33,966 nt of DNA from Verrucomicrobiota bacterium (GCA_003220155.1 QHRO01000028.1:1-33966), one strand, 5' to 3'; shown: positions 23,820-33,064, numbered from the stretch's first letter. Translations and numbers: made by a program. The notes: generated by a model not told the origin, from the sequence alone.

Positions 23820-25313
23820 CTAGGCGGGGAGTGCGTCAGGCGCCCTGCCGTTGTTCCAATTGAATTTCGGTAGCCATTGTATGACGGAGCAAAATGAGAC
23901 GTAAAGAAACCCAAATTGAAACATAAGCAAGAATGGGACCGAAAGAAACTGCCGGTGCTCAATCGCGTACCAGACAAAGTAGGTAAAGTAAACGGCAAAA
24001 AACATCTCAGCCGCAGGCAATACCGACTTGAGAGGCATATAGCGGCAATTACGCCACGGCTGGGCTTTGCGTTCTATTCCATATTTCGGGGTGCGGGTGA
24101 AATCTGATTTATGATTGAATACCGCTTCGAGGACGGCGCGGGCATTATTTAGCGACAAGCCGACCCCAAGGGCGAGCAGGCAGGGCAAAAGCATTATTTC
24201 CTTCATCCAAGTTCGCGGATGCAGTTCGCGCTGCGCGCAAATATAAAAGACTGCGACCGAAACGGAAGCGGTGAGAAAGATCGGCACATCAATCAGCAGC
24301 GTTCGCACCCAGCCGGACTGCGGTCCGCCAGTCGAGGGGTGGAGCAGGACAACAAGACAAGCGAGAAGCAAATATGCGAAATTGGAAACAAGATGACCGG
24401 TCGCCTCCAGCTTGATCGGCATCGGCAGCTTACTCCGCCAAATTTCCGGAAGCAGTTTCTTGCAGGTCTGGATGGAGCCTTTCGTCCAACGATGTTGCTG
24501 CGACTTGAAGCCATTCATGTCGACCGGCAGCTCCGCCGGGGTAACAACGTCGGGGAGGAAAATAAATTTCCAGCCGGCTAGTTGCGCTCGATAACTCAGA
24601 TCGAGATCTTCCGTCAGCGTGTCGTGCTGCCAGCCGCCAGCCTCTTCAATGCACGATTTTCGCCAGAGTCCGGCCGTTCCGTTGAAGTTGAAAAAGCGAC
24701 CGCTGCGAGAGCGCGCGGTTTGCTCGAGCACGAGATGGCCGTCGAGAAACATCGCCTGCACCCGGGTTAGCAAGGAATAGCCGCGATTCAAATGGCCCCA
24801 GCGCGTTTGAATCATCCCCACTTTGGGGTCGGTAAAGAAATCGACTGTCTTGCGCAGCAAATGCGGTGGCGGAACAAAATCGGCATCGAGAATACATACG
24901 AATTCTCCGCGCGCGGTAGCCAAACCTCGCTCCAAGGCGCCCGCTTTGAAGCCGGTGCGATCGACTCGATGAATCAGTTCGACATCGAACCCGCGCTCAC
25001 GTAATTCCGCCGCACAATCCGCCGTAATCTCGCGTGTGTCGTCCGTCGAATCGTCCAGCACCTGGATTTGCAGCCGATCGCGAGGGTAATCCAATTTACT
25101 GACCGCGCGCAGCAATCTCTCGACCACATAAACTTCGTTGAAGATGGGCAACTGCACGGTCACGACCGGCAATTTTTCAAATTGGCCCGCCGGCACCGGC
25201 GCGCGTTTCCGGTTCTTGAGAAAAAGGTAGATAATAAAATAGCGGTGAACGCCGTAAGCCGAAAGGCCAACGAGCACGCTGAGGTAACAGATTGTCCAGA
25301 TAAATGAAACCAT
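23820..25313 (-). CDS. membrane GT2 glycosyltransferase, cellulose-synthase-like
   Basis: A 497-residue processive-type inner-membrane glycosyltransferase. One helix precedes a cytoplasmic GT-A domain with DDSTDDT (87-93), ILDADF (DAD at 143-145), TED (234-236) and QQHRW (272-276), the D,D,D,Q(Q/R)xRW signature. Several helices follow (about 305 to 480). It lacks the PilZ domain of bacterial BcsA, and cellulose is not implied; glucosyl- or mannosyl-polymer or glycolipid synthesis is possible. It is co-directional and nearly contiguous with the L,D-transpeptidase. Upstream is a 247-base gap shared with a divergent sensor kinase. No regulator is visible in the sequence. Confidence 0.9.
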   Translation of the reverse strand: MVSFIWTICYLSVLVGLSAYGVHRYFIIYLFLKNRKRAPVPAGQFEKLPVVTVQLPIFNEVYVVERLLRAVSKLDYPRDRLQIQVLDDSTDDTREITADCAAELRERGFDVELIHRVDRTGFKAGALERGLATARGEFVCILDADFVPPPHLLRKTVDFFTDPKVGMIQTRWGHLNRGYSLLTRVQAMFLDGHLVLEQTARSRSGRFFNFNGTAGLWRKSCIEEAGGWQHDTLTEDLDLSYRAQLAGWKFIFLPDVVTPAELPVDMNGFKSQQHRWTKGSIQTCKKLLPEIWRSKLPMPIKLEATGHLVSNFAYLLLACLVVLLHPSTGGPQSGWVRTLLIDVPIFLTASVSVAVFYICAQRELHPRTWMKEIMLLPCLLALGVGLSLNNARAVLEAVFNHKSDFTRTPKYGIERKAQPWRNCRYMPLKSVLPAAEMFFAVYFTYFVWYAIEHRQFLSVPFLLMFQFGFLYVSFCSVIQWLPKFNWNNGRAPDALPA

Positions 25314-25560
25314 GCCTCCTTGCGTTAGGAATCCAGACTGCCTTGCCGATTACTCTGCAAGGGCGACATGATGCCGCTTCTGGGGGTGTCGTCAAATCAA
25401 AAAAGGCGGGCTCGTTCGCGCCGACCGGCTTGAAGTTAAAAGCACACAACCATTTACCGTGTCGCGAAAGCGAAATGGCTCGTTCCTTTTGCAGGCCGGC
25501 GGCATGGGGTTCGCTTCTCGGAGACGGAGCGATTTTGTGTTAAGATAGTCGCCACCGAAG
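25314..25560. other. divergent intergenic region with candidate -10
   Basis: A gap of 247 bases between the GT2 gene (minus) and the sensor kinase gene (plus). Near the kinase, TAAGAT at 25541-25546 looks like a -10 and would put the start of transcription within about 10 bases of the ATG at 25561; the -35 spaced 17 bases before it (TCGGAG) is poor. Nothing else recognisable. Confidence 0.3.
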
Positions 25561-28050
25561 ATGGCAAGCGGATCAGCTACGACAAAAAAAAAGGGAAGAA
25601 ATCTCGAACGCTTCGACATTGTCTTGACGGTGCTGCTCGCCGGATGGGTGCCATCGATTCTGATGTTGCTGGTTTCTTACACCACACTCAAAAAGACCCT
25701 GGAATCAAAAATTTTGCGCGACCGCCAGACTTTTGTCCAGCTGGTCGGTCATTTGGTCGATGACGATCTGGCCGGCACCGCCAGCATCGTCTCCTATTAT
25801 CAAACCCTTCCCGATATGGAGCGTCTTTTTGCCGCGCCTAATTCTCAGGACACGGCCCAGCAATGGATCGCACAGAAGTTTTTCACTTATCCGCGCATTG
25901 ATGGAATGTTCATCGCGGCGGCTGACGGCAAGCTTCTTGGCACTCTGCCGGCCGCGCCAAATCTACTAGGCCAGCCATTTCATCCCGATATTTGGAAAGA
26001 CGGCGCCGACGCGCGGACCGACCCCTACGTTTCGCCCGTCCACCAGAGGCCAGTCGACGGCCGGATGGTCACTGATGTTGTGGGTGCAGTGCGAACGCGC
26101 GACGGCAAAACCATCGGATATATCGGCGCTTCTATTTTGATCGAACGGATTGGCCGACGTCTCTCCTCGATTTCGTTCACCGACCGCACTGCCTGCCAAA
26201 TTGTCGATCAGCAAGGCTTCCCGCTTTTTACGGCCGACTTCAAATCGGAGACCAAACCAACATCCTCTGCGCAAGCGAAACTCATCTCCCATATTCAAAA
26301 GGAGCAAAACGGTCATCTTACTCGAGACGGCAATATTTACTCGTTCGAGCCGTTGGAGTCGGCGCAATGGCTGGCAATCATTCGCCAACCGGAAGAGATC
26401 GCCTACGCGCCGGTGCATGATTTGCTACGTAAAATCACGGTGCCGGCGGGGTGGTTGATTGCCGGCACGCTGGTGGCTGCCATTCTCGCAGGAAGATTTT
26501 ATCGGCGGCAGGCGGAATCCGCGCGTCGGATCGAGCGCGAAGTAAGTTTCAATCAAAAAATTTTGGCGAACATGCCGATCGGCATCGCGCTAGTTGACCC
26601 TGAAACACGCCGTTTCCTGCATGTAAACGACGCCTTTGCGCAAATGGCGTTGCAGATCGGCCAGCTTCCAGCCGGAACCGACATTGGGGATGCGACCTAC
26701 GACCAGATCAAGATCGTATCGCCAACAATAATTGAGAATGTGCTCGCGACCGGCAGGCCTTATCAGTTGATCGAAGAACCGTTCCGCGATCGCACCGGCG
26801 CGACACGATTTTGCAATGTCAACCTTCTGCGCCTGCTCGATTCGCGCCAGCACATTCAGGGCGTGCTCTATTTCGTGGAGGAAAAAACGCGCGATATGAC
26901 GCTGCGCAACGAGCTGCTCAGTGCCAACGCCGCCAAAGATCAATTTCTCGCGCTCCTCTCCCACGAACTACGCAATCCCCTGTCGCCCGTGATCGCGATG
27001 GTTGCGGCATTGGAAACACACCTGGCTGATTCAGCCGAGGTGCGCCAGGCGCTCGACGTCATTCGGCGAAATGTGGAACTGGAAGCGCGCTTGATCGACG
27101 ACCTGCTCGACATTACCCGCATTGCCAAAGGAAAACTCAAGCTCAGTCTCGAACCGGTTAGCGTGCACAACGTCTTGCAGCGCGCACTGGAAATTTGCCG
27201 TGAGGACATTTCACAAAAGGCGCTCGAGATCGAGTTGAATCTAAACGCTCATGACCATTTCGTTCAGGGCGATCCGGCGCGCTTGCAACAGGTTTTTTGG
27301 AACCTGATCAAGAACAGCGTCAAGTTTACTGAGGAGGGTGGACGAGTATCCCTTGCCACCTCAAACCCGCAGCCTGGACAAATCGAAATCGCTGTTAGCG
27401 ATACCGGCATCGGGATTGAGCCGGATAAGGTCTCGAAAATTTTCACCGCCTTTGAGCAGGGCCAAAGCTCCATCACACGGAAATTCGGCGGCTTGGGACT
27501 GGGCCTCGCCATTTCGAAGGCCATGGTCCTGGCTCACGGCGGAATCATTTCTGCCTCCAGTCCTGGCCCAAACCGCGGGGCTACCTTCAGTGTTCGCCTC
27601 GGCACAATTGCCGAGCCAGTGGTGCATGATGGCGAGTCGCCCCCAAATGGCGCCGAACCGGTGTCGAGGCCAGTTTCGGCCAACCGCCCGCCGCGCTTGC
27701 TCGTGGTGGATGACCATGAGGATACCTGCACTGGTCTGAAAATGATTCTGGAACGGCGCGGTTACGATATCACCATCGCCTACACCGCCGATCAGGCGGC
27801 GGAAAAAGCGCGGCAGGAAGATTTCGATCTCTTGATCAGCGACATCGGTTTGCCGGACCGGAGCGGCTACGAATTAATGCAGGAAATGCGTGGCCGGGGC
27901 GTGCCTGGCATTGCTCTAAGCGGTTTTGGGATGGAACACGACGTCAACCGCGCCCGTGCCGCCGGATTCTCCGAACACTTAACCAAGCCGATCAACTTCG
28001 AACGGCTGGAGGAAGTAATCCAGCAATTGCTCGGCGTCGAAAAACGATAG
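25561..28050 (+). CDS. hybrid sensor histidine kinase (sensor, PAS, HisKA, HATPase, REC)
   Basis: An 829-residue inner-membrane kinase. A first helix at about residues 21-42 and a second near 297-318 bracket a periplasmic sensor domain that is dCache-like (GMFIAAADGKLLG, GYIGASI). A PAS-type domain (about 330-440, with NMPIGIALVDPETRRFLHVNDAF) follows. The HisKA domain has FLALLSHELRNPLSP with His468. The ATPase has NLIKNSVKFTEEGG, DTGIGI and GGLGLGLAIS. A C-terminal receiver has VVDDHED (Asp717-Asp718), phospho-acceptor Asp761 (SDIGLPD) and the conserved Lys in LTKPINF. All catalytic parts are present. There is no response regulator gene adjacent, so output may go through a phosphotransfer protein elsewhere. 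Ligand unknown. Confidence 0.94.
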   Translation: MASGSATTKKKGRNLERFDIVLTVLLAGWVPSILMLLVSYTTLKKTLESKILRDRQTFVQLVGHLVDDDLAGTASIVSYYQTLPDMERLFAAPNSQDTAQQWIAQKFFTYPRIDGMFIAAADGKLLGTLPAAPNLLGQPFHPDIWKDGADARTDPYVSPVHQRPVDGRMVTDVVGAVRTRDGKTIGYIGASILIERIGRRLSSISFTDRTACQIVDQQGFPLFTADFKSETKPTSSAQAKLISHIQKEQNGHLTRDGNIYSFEPLESAQWLAIIRQPEEIAYAPVHDLLRKITVPAGWLIAGTLVAAILAGRFYRRQAESARRIEREVSFNQKILANMPIGIALVDPETRRFLHVNDAFAQMALQIGQLPAGTDIGDATYDQIKIVSPTIIENVLATGRPYQLIEEPFRDRTGATRFCNVNLLRLLDSRQHIQGVLYFVEEKTRDMTLRNELLSANAAKDQFLALLSHELRNPLSPVIAMVAALETHLADSAEVRQALDVIRRNVELEARLIDDLLDITRIAKGKLKLSLEPVSVHNVLQRALEICREDISQKALEIELNLNAHDHFVQGDPARLQQVFWNLIKNSVKFTEEGGRVSLATSNPQPGQIEIAVSDTGIGIEPDKVSKIFTAFEQGQSSITRKFGGLGLGLAISKAMVLAHGGIISASSPGPNRGATFSVRLGTIAEPVVHDGESPPNGAEPVSRPVSANRPPRLLVVDDHEDTCTGLKMILERRGYDITIAYTADQAAEKARQEDFDLLISDIGLPDRSGYELMQEMRGRGVPGIALSGFGMEHDVNRARAAGFSEHLTKPINFERLEEVIQQLLGVEKR

Positions 28051-28055
28051 GCCGA

Positions 28056-28409
28056 TCAAGCAGAAGTAGATGGAGCATCGGTCGCGGCTTTACGCTCCGA
28101 AGCGTCCTTTAATTCGCGCGATAACTTCTCCACCCGCTGACGCATGATTTTCCCTGGCTTGAATTTCACCGTTGCCCGCGCCGGAATAACGAAGCTGCTC
28201 CCCGGCTCGTTCGGGTTTCGGCCAACGCGCGGTTTGGTCAAGCGTGGTTGAAAGACTCCGAAATTTCGCAACTCCACCGCCACATTATTAGCAAGGCTAT
28301 CCGTAATGTGATCCAGCGTGCGCTGGACGACATCGAAAACCTGGTGCTGGACCATGCCCGTCTGGTTGCTGATCGCCACCACAATGTCCCTTTTGGTTAA
28401 CTTCGCCAT
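28056..28409 (-). CDS. HU/IHF-family DNA-binding protein
   Basis: A 117-residue nucleoid protein. It starts MAKLTKRDIVVAISNQTG, continues with the dimerisation helices, and has the DNA-bending arm region NFGVFQPRLTKPRVGRNPNEPGSSFVIPARATVKFKPGK (about residues 49-87). Beyond the HU core is an unusual 25-residue charged C-terminal tail (RELKDASERKAATDAPSTSA). It would bind and bend DNA as a dimer. Its 3' end is 5 bases from the convergent sensor kinase stop. Upstream, TATATT at 28421-28426 (minus strand) could be a -10 close to the start codon. Confidence 0.95.
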   Translation of the reverse strand: MAKLTKRDIVVAISNQTGMVQHQVFDVVQRTLDHITDSLANNVAVELRNFGVFQPRLTKPRVGRNPNEPGSSFVIPARATVKFKPGKIMRQRVEKLSRELKDASERKAATDAPSTSA

Positions 28410-28465
28410 ACGTTAATGTTAATATACCACAAATAAATCGCGCTGGCGCTTGAATTTGCGTGGGC

Positions 28466-28487
28466 AAAGCCGAAAATTTGCGGCTTT
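28466..28487. terminator. possible hairpin terminator downstream of the DUF4388 operon
   Basis: AAAGCCG (28466-28472) pairs with CGGCTTT (28481-28487) across 8 bases. On the plus strand the right arm ends in a T-rich run (TATTT); on the minus strand it lies about 30 bases after the stop of the coiled-coil gene but lacks a long U-tract. A weak bidirectional terminator is possible. Confidence 0.35.
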
Positions 28488-28515
28488 TATTTCCCTCGCC
28501 GAGATCGCCGGAAAA

Positions 28516-28974
28516 TTAAGGGGCATATTCGGCCTTGGAAAGGCTATGCCACCAGCGGTCGCCGCGCAGACGACTCATGAAATGGGCGAATGGAGTCGCT
28601 TCGGCCAAGGCTTTCCGGCGCGATTTCAGCTGTCCCTGCGCCACACCCAGCTTAGTGAAAACCCCGTTCCATTCCCCTTCTAGGCGGCGGGCCTCGTCAT
28701 TTGAAAGTTCACGCACGGCACGCAGAGAAGAACCGCGGTTCAATACATTCATCGCCCGGCCTGACAAGTCGCTTAACAAATTCAATTCGCGAAGCACGTG
28801 CTCGGTTTCTTGAAGCAAATTCGCTCGTACTTCGGTGAATTGCCGTTCCTGTTCCACCGAAATTATCGGCTTGGCCTTGTCCAGGCCATAGGTGATGAGC
28901 TCGTGCAAATTTTTCCAGCTCTCGAGCTGAAGCGAAATCAGACGCAGTTTGCTTTCGGTTTGTTCGTCTTTCAT
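28516..28974 (-). CDS. coiled-coil protein of unknown function
   Basis: A 152-residue soluble protein, mostly helical, with Leu/Glu/Arg heptads over about residues 8-125 (for example QERQFTEVRANLLQETEHVLRELNLL). I do not recognise it. It has no signal peptide or membrane segment. Its start overlaps the stop of the pseudo-receiver/DUF4388 gene by 4 bases (ATGA), so the two proteins are co-translated and may bind each other. It is unlike an anti-sigma factor in visible motifs. Confidence 0.7.
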   Translation of the reverse strand: MKDEQTESKLRLISLQLESWKNLHELITYGLDKAKPIISVEQERQFTEVRANLLQETEHVLRELNLLSDLSGRAMNVLNRGSSLRAVRELSNDEARRLEGEWNGVFTKLGVAQGQLKSRRKALAEATPFAHFMSRLRGDRWWHSLSKAEYAP

Positions 28975-29711
28975 TGCATCGGCGTGACGCTGGCTACCTG
29001 GAGGGTTTCATCGAATTTTTGCAGATTATCGAGCAGCAGATGGGCCAATGGTCTGTCGACCGATTGCTCCTGGCTAATGATCCCCTCTTCAAAATAAAAA
29101 CGGCCCTGCCGCCAGCGGAAAATCTCCGTCAGGGCCCCTTCGCCTTGCAGCGTTCCGTAGGCAGCATGCCTAACCTCCCCTTGGCGGAGGTAGATTTCGC
29201 TGTTGCCACGCCCCGACTTAAAGGTAAAGCGTCCGCTGCGTTGCCCCATGCAGGTCATTTGCAGAATTTCGGCCGCCGAAAATTGGTTCAAGTCTCCGAT
29301 CAAAGAGTGACACGGGTCAATCCCTTCCGCCGATGCGCCCGAATGACTATCGAGACCATTCAGAAAACGCCGCACCTCGCGATGCAACTTTTTGATGGAC
29401 GTTGCGGCCTTCGTCAGCGGAATCTGCTGTTGTTGAGCAGTGCGGATTGAATCTGCCGACGGGCGCTGCCAGAGCACGCATAGAAGGTTCAATGAAGGAA
29501 AATGTTGTCGGGCCACGGCGGCACTCTCGACCGCAGATTCCGGTTCTCCCTCGATGATCAAGCCATCGAAACTCTCTGCGATCAATATTGCGACCGCGTC
29601 GGAAACCGTTCGGACAATGCGCGTTTCGCACTCATCGGTCGTGTCAAAAATCGATAGTAACCGGTCTTCGAAGACTGGATCTGGATTCAGAATCAGGACG
29701 CGAGTTTCCAC
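28971..29711 (-). CDS. pseudo-receiver plus DUF4388 (PATAN) signalling protein
   Basis: A 246-residue soluble protein. The first 115 residues look like a response-regulator receiver: Asp11 in the N-terminal acidic position, FDGLIIEGEP with Glu54 where the phospho-acceptor Asp should be, and a conserved Lys in PLTKAATS. From about residue 135 to 235 there is a DUF4388/PATAN-type module (LIGDLNQFSAAEILQMTCMGQRSGRFTF, IYLRQGEVRHAAYG, GRFYFEEG), which is found in signalling proteins and is thought to mediate protein interaction. It shares a 4-base overlap with the coiled-coil gene downstream, and is 65 bases downstream of rnhC. Because the acceptor is Glu, control by phosphorylation is doubtful. 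Confidence 0.82.
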   Translation of the reverse strand: METRVLILNPDPVFEDRLLSIFDTTDECETRIVRTVSDAVAILIAESFDGLIIEGEPESAVESAAVARQHFPSLNLLCVLWQRPSADSIRTAQQQQIPLTKAATSIKKLHREVRRFLNGLDSHSGASAEGIDPCHSLIGDLNQFSAAEILQMTCMGQRSGRFTFKSGRGNSEIYLRQGEVRHAAYGTLQGEGALTEIFRWRQGRFYFEEGIISQEQSVDRPLAHLLLDNLQKFDETLQVASVTPMQ

Positions 29712-29776
29712 AAAAACCAGAGCAAATTGCTCGTTGGAGAGCAGGAATCCTGCCTTTCCAGCGTTGGCCGTGGTGG

Positions 29777-30754
29777 TTACCGCACCCAGGCCCGCTTCGG
29801 CGGCGGCGAAGGAAAAGCGTCCGGCGCTACCTCATGCGCAGTGCGGAAATGAACTTTTCCGATTTGGGAAAGCATTTGTGGCCCATGCTTTTCGACGATC
29901 GTGGCCGCGGTGCTTTTGATTTCGCCTGAAACGCCGCGGCCAAGCTTCACCCCCAGCTCCTTTCCCTTTCGCTCCAGCCAATCGATAAATGCTTCACGCG
30001 CCAAGATCGATGCTGCCGCCACCGCGACGTCAGATTCCGCACGCGGCCGCTGCTCAATACGAATTTTCCGGCCGTGGTGCAACAGTGCATTTTCGATCAC
30101 CTGCGCATCGGCAAATTTATCGGAGAGCGATCTCGGGCAGTTCGGCTTCCGCGCCAGCAGATTCTCGATGACGCGGGCGTGTCCCCAGCCGAGCAGGCGG
30201 TTGAGATTGCCGAATTTCTTGTAGAGCTCGTTGTAACGCGCGGGCCCGATTGCAACCAGGTCGGTTCCCCCGCGCGCGATCCGCCGGATTTCTTTTGCCA
30301 ACGCATGAATCCTTGCGTCCGATCCGATCCGCTTACTGTCCTGCACCCCCAGATCGAGCAGTTGACGCACAGTTTCGCGAGCGACAAAGACACCTGCGAT
30401 CACCAGCGGGCCGAAAAAATCGCCCTTCCCGCTTTCGTCCACGCCAAAATGCGGTTCAAACATTTCCGGCGAATGCACCTCTTCATAGCCGAGCCGAGCT
30501 TCGCCGAAAATTTCCGGTTCGAGGACGAACTTTACGAAATCCTCCACCCCGCGCCCTTGTACTAAAATTTTTGGACCTTTCTCATAAACGGCCACGTTCA
30601 GCTTTTCCTTTTGCGCAAAAAAAATCGTGTACGGCTTTGGCGTGAAGATGAATCCACGCTCGCGTAAACGCGCGCGAAGCTTTTCCGCCTGTTCAGAACT
30701 GAGCGGATGGGTGTAGGAGTTCACAAAGAGTTTCTGGTTTGAATACAACGTCAT
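29777..30754 (-). CDS. rnhC: ribonuclease HIII
   Basis: A 325-residue RNase H that cuts RNA in RNA-DNA hybrids (R-loops, primers). It has the N-terminal TBP-like substrate-binding domain (about 1-95) and the catalytic domain starting FGVDESGKGDFFGPLVIAG with Asp106-Glu107. KFADAQVIENALL and AVAAASILAREAFIDW follow, with the remaining acidic residues. The open frame extends to 30808, but the ATG at 30754 gives the usual N-terminus. That ATG is the very end of a palindromic repeat (30750-30849), so the repeat supplies the start codon. It is divergent from mutY, with which it shares its 5' end; the mutY reading frame begins 15 bases inside rnhC. Confidence 0.93.
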   Translation of the reverse strand: MTLYSNQKLFVNSYTHPLSSEQAEKLRARLRERGFIFTPKPYTIFFAQKEKLNVAVYEKGPKILVQGRGVEDFVKFVLEPEIFGEARLGYEEVHSPEMFEPHFGVDESGKGDFFGPLVIAGVFVARETVRQLLDLGVQDSKRIGSDARIHALAKEIRRIARGGTDLVAIGPARYNELYKKFGNLNRLLGWGHARVIENLLARKPNCPRSLSDKFADAQVIENALLHHGRKIRIEQRPRAESDVAVAAASILAREAFIDWLERKGKELGVKLGRGVSGEIKSTAATIVEKHGPQMLSQIGKVHFRTAHEVAPDAFPSPPPKRAWVR

Positions 30755-31842
30755 CTCGAGCGAATAAGCCAGTCCGGCTCGGACCGAGGGATCCCGTCGC
30801 GCTAGCAAAAGATAATTCCACGGGATCCCTCGACTTTGCTCGGGATGACAGACGAGCGTTTCGCTACGCTCTAAATCGCTGGTTTTTACGTAGCAAACGC
30901 GATCTCCCCTGGCGCCGCACTCGCGATCCCTATGCCATCCTCGTTTCCGAAATCATGCTCCAGCAAACCCAAGCCGCCACTGTTGTCCCTTACTATAATA
31001 GGTGGCTGCGCCGCTTCCCCACTGTCCGCTCGCTTGCCGCTACGACTGAATCGGACGTTCTGCACGCCTGGCAAGGCTTAGGCTATTATACGCGAGCCCG
31101 CAATCTCCACCGTTGCGGCAAAATGATCGTCGAAAAATTTGGTGGAAGACTTCCGAACGATCCCGATGAGCTGAAATCGCTGCCGGGGATCGGCCTTTAC
31201 ACTGCGAATGCCATCGCAGTTTTCGCTTTCGACCAATCCCTGCCCATCGTTGAAGCCAACACCGCTCGCGTTCTCTCCCGCCTTTTCAATATTCGCGCGC
31301 CAATCGATTCCACCTCTGGCCGGCAAAAATTGTGGGAGGCTTCGGCAAAGCTCGTTCCCCAAAAAGGCGCGCGCCACTTCCAAAACGCGATGATGGATCT
31401 CGGCGCCCTCATTTGCACCGCGCACAATCCGTGCTGCCAAATTTGTCCGGTGAAAAAGTTTTGTCGCGCGGATAAGCCGGCTTCACTTCCGCGAAAACGG
31501 CAACGCGCACGAACCATCTCCATCACCGAATGGCATTGCTTCCGCACAAGCGGGCGCACGATTTTGCTCGAGCGCTGCCGCCAGCGCTGGCGCGGGATGT
31601 GGATGTTGCCAAAAATCCAGCAGCGAAACTCCGCGCCGATTCATCGCGCGCAGTTTTCCTTCACTCACCACCGCATCACGCTGGAAGTTTTTCGCGGCCG
31701 ATCGAATCGGCTGACAACCCGCCAACGCTGGTTTTCGTGTCACCAGCTCAATCGCATCCCCATCCCATCGCCGCATCGCCGCGCCATTATCGATCTTTTC
31801 ATCGCAGAACGAGGAGCAGGATTACACCCGCAGCGGTCGTGA
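30739..31842 (+). CDS. mutY: A/G-specific adenine DNA glycosylase MutY
   Basis: Removes adenine mispaired with 8-oxoguanine. Seen: [19 protein letters not shown] with Glu71, helix-hairpin-helix [12 protein letters not shown] (148-159), four Fe-S cysteines C226-x6-C233-x2-C236-x5-C242, and a C-terminal region with [11 protein letters not shown] (the F-S/T-H recognition motif) and IPSPHRRAI. The residue equal to the catalytic Asp (DGNV in E. coli) is Glu172 (VEANTARV). The only in-frame start codon before LPWR is a TTG at 30739, inside rnhC; the first 37 residues are read from a repeat ([21 protein letters not shown]). The start is therefore uncertain. The 3' end overlaps the convergent transporter gene by 44 bases. 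Confidence 0.92.
   Translation: MNTTSSRANKPVRLGPRDPVALAKDNSTGSLDFARDDRRAFRYALNRWFLRSKRDLPWRRTRDPYAILVSEIMLQQTQAATVVPYYNRWLRRFPTVRSLAATTESDVLHAWQGLGYYTRARNLHRCGKMIVEKFGGRLPNDPDELKSLPGIGLYTANAIAVFAFDQSLPIVEANTARVLSRLFNIRAPIDSTSGRQKLWEASAKLVPQKGARHFQNAMMDLGALICTAHNPCCQICPVKKFCRADKPASLPRKRQRARTISITEWHCFRTSGRTILLERCRQRWRGMWMLPKIQQRNSAPIHRAQFSFTHHRITLEVFRGRSNRLTTRQRWFSCHQLNRIPIPSPHRRAIIDLFIAERGAGLHPQRS
30750..30849. repeat. palindromic repeat, family A, copy 3
   Basis: The left end is GTCATCTCGAGCG (30750-30762). The right end is GGGATCCCTCGACTTTGC plus TCGGGATGAC (ending 30849). Inside, a GAGGGATCCCGTC arm faces CGGGATCCCTC. It spans the overlap of the divergent genes rnhC and mutY: the terminal CAT is the start codon of rnhC on the minus strand and the element is read through in the mutY frame. 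Confidence 0.8.
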
Positions 31843-33064
31843 GAATAGTGATCGGAATGCCCAAGCGAGCGTAATCCCAGAAGCTAACTTGAAGATGTTC
31901 CCGTGCAGATTCGATCACGATCATGTTCGCAACCGAACCGATGATGGTAAGATTGCCGGCAAAAGTTGTGGATAGCGCGAGCACTTTCCACATCAATTCG
32001 GGGTCATTGAAGCGTTCGATCCATTTGCCCGCCACAAGCACAAACGGAACGTTGGAAAAAATGTTCGAGCCGGCAGCTGAAAACCACGCCAGATTCCAAC
32101 TCTGGGTTGACACCGTCGAGCCAAAGACTGGTTGGAGACGCCGATAAATTGCGTCGAGCAAACCGGTGTCGCTTAATCCATCGACAACGACAAAGAGCGC
32201 CGCAAAAAATAGAAGCAGGTGCCAATCGACTAGCTTGAGGACGTGATGGGTGTCGCGCTTCGCCAGCACCATCACCAGCGCCGCGCCCGCCAGCGCCGTC
32301 CACGCCAGGTTCAATCCCGCAATGAAGCCAGCGAAGATGAGAATAAAGACGACACAGACTAAAGCGAACAAACTGCGGTCAAGCCGCGTGCTCACGTGAG
32401 CCTCTCGTTCGATCACGGCTTCGCCCAAAGTTTTTCGAAACCCAATCCGCAAGATGACGAAATTGATGGCGAGCCCAAGGATTGCCGCCGGCGCGAGCGT
32501 CCGTGAAAATTGCGCAAATGGAATGTGCGAGAAATGTCCGATAATCATGTTTTGCGGATTGCCTACAAGCGTAGCGACGCTCCCAATATTCGCGCTGGTC
32601 GCGAGCGCGATCAGGAACGGTAGCATCGGCAATTTTCCGCGGCGGATCACTGCGATGAGAAGCGGCGTTAACATCACGCAAATCGTGTCATTGACGAGCA
32701 ACGCCGAAAGAATTCCCGATGTCAGCGTGACATAGAGCAGCAATCGTTCGGGCGCGCGAGCGAACTGCAACACCGCGTCCGCTGCCCATTCAAAAAAATG
32801 TGCGAGATACAGATAAGCGCCGATGAGCATCATCGCGAGCAACAGGACAATAGTGTCGTAGTTCACCGCGCGATACGCGCGCTCCGGTGTCATCACTCCG
32901 GTCGAGACCATCAATACGGCGCCGAGCAATGCCGCTGCCGGGCGATTCAACGGCAGAATCTTGAGCTGGCGCCCGCTAATGAGGACGTAGGTGATGGCGA
33001 AGATGACCGTCGCGACAAGTTCCTGCTGCCAATGATTCACTCGCGTGCATAACGGCGTGCACAC
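31799..33064 (-). CDS. ArsB/NhaD/SLC13-type ion transporter
   Basis: A 413-421-residue inner-membrane carrier of the ion-transporter superfamily, with about 11 hydrophobic segments. Paired motifs are present: [14 protein letters not shown] and [20 protein letters not shown] in the first half, and SNVPFVLV and [13 protein letters not shown] in the second. These fit anion or Na+/H+ carriers of the ArsB-NhaD-SLC13 group; the ion is not evident. Two starts are possible: GTG at 33064 and GTG at 33040 (giving NHWQQEL); neither has a Shine-Dalgarno. It is divergent from trpB, and its 3' end overlaps mutY by 44 bases. Confidence 0.9.
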   Translation of the reverse strand: MCTPLCTRVNHWQQELVATVIFAITYVLISGRQLKILPLNRPAAALLGAVLMVSTGVMTPERAYRAVNYDTIVLLLAMMLIGAYLYLAHFFEWAADAVLQFARAPERLLLYVTLTSGILSALLVNDTICVMLTPLLIAVIRRGKLPMLPFLIALATSANIGSVATLVGNPQNMIIGHFSHIPFAQFSRTLAPAAILGLAINFVILRIGFRKTLGEAVIEREAHVSTRLDRSLFALVCVVFILIFAGFIAGLNLAWTALAGAALVMVLAKRDTHHVLKLVDWHLLLFFAALFVVVDGLSDTGLLDAIYRRLQPVFGSTVSTQSWNLAWFSAAGSNIFSNVPFVLVAGKWIERFNDPELMWKVLALSTTFAGNLTIIGSVANMIVIESAREHLQVSFWDYARLGIPITILTTAAGVILLLVLR

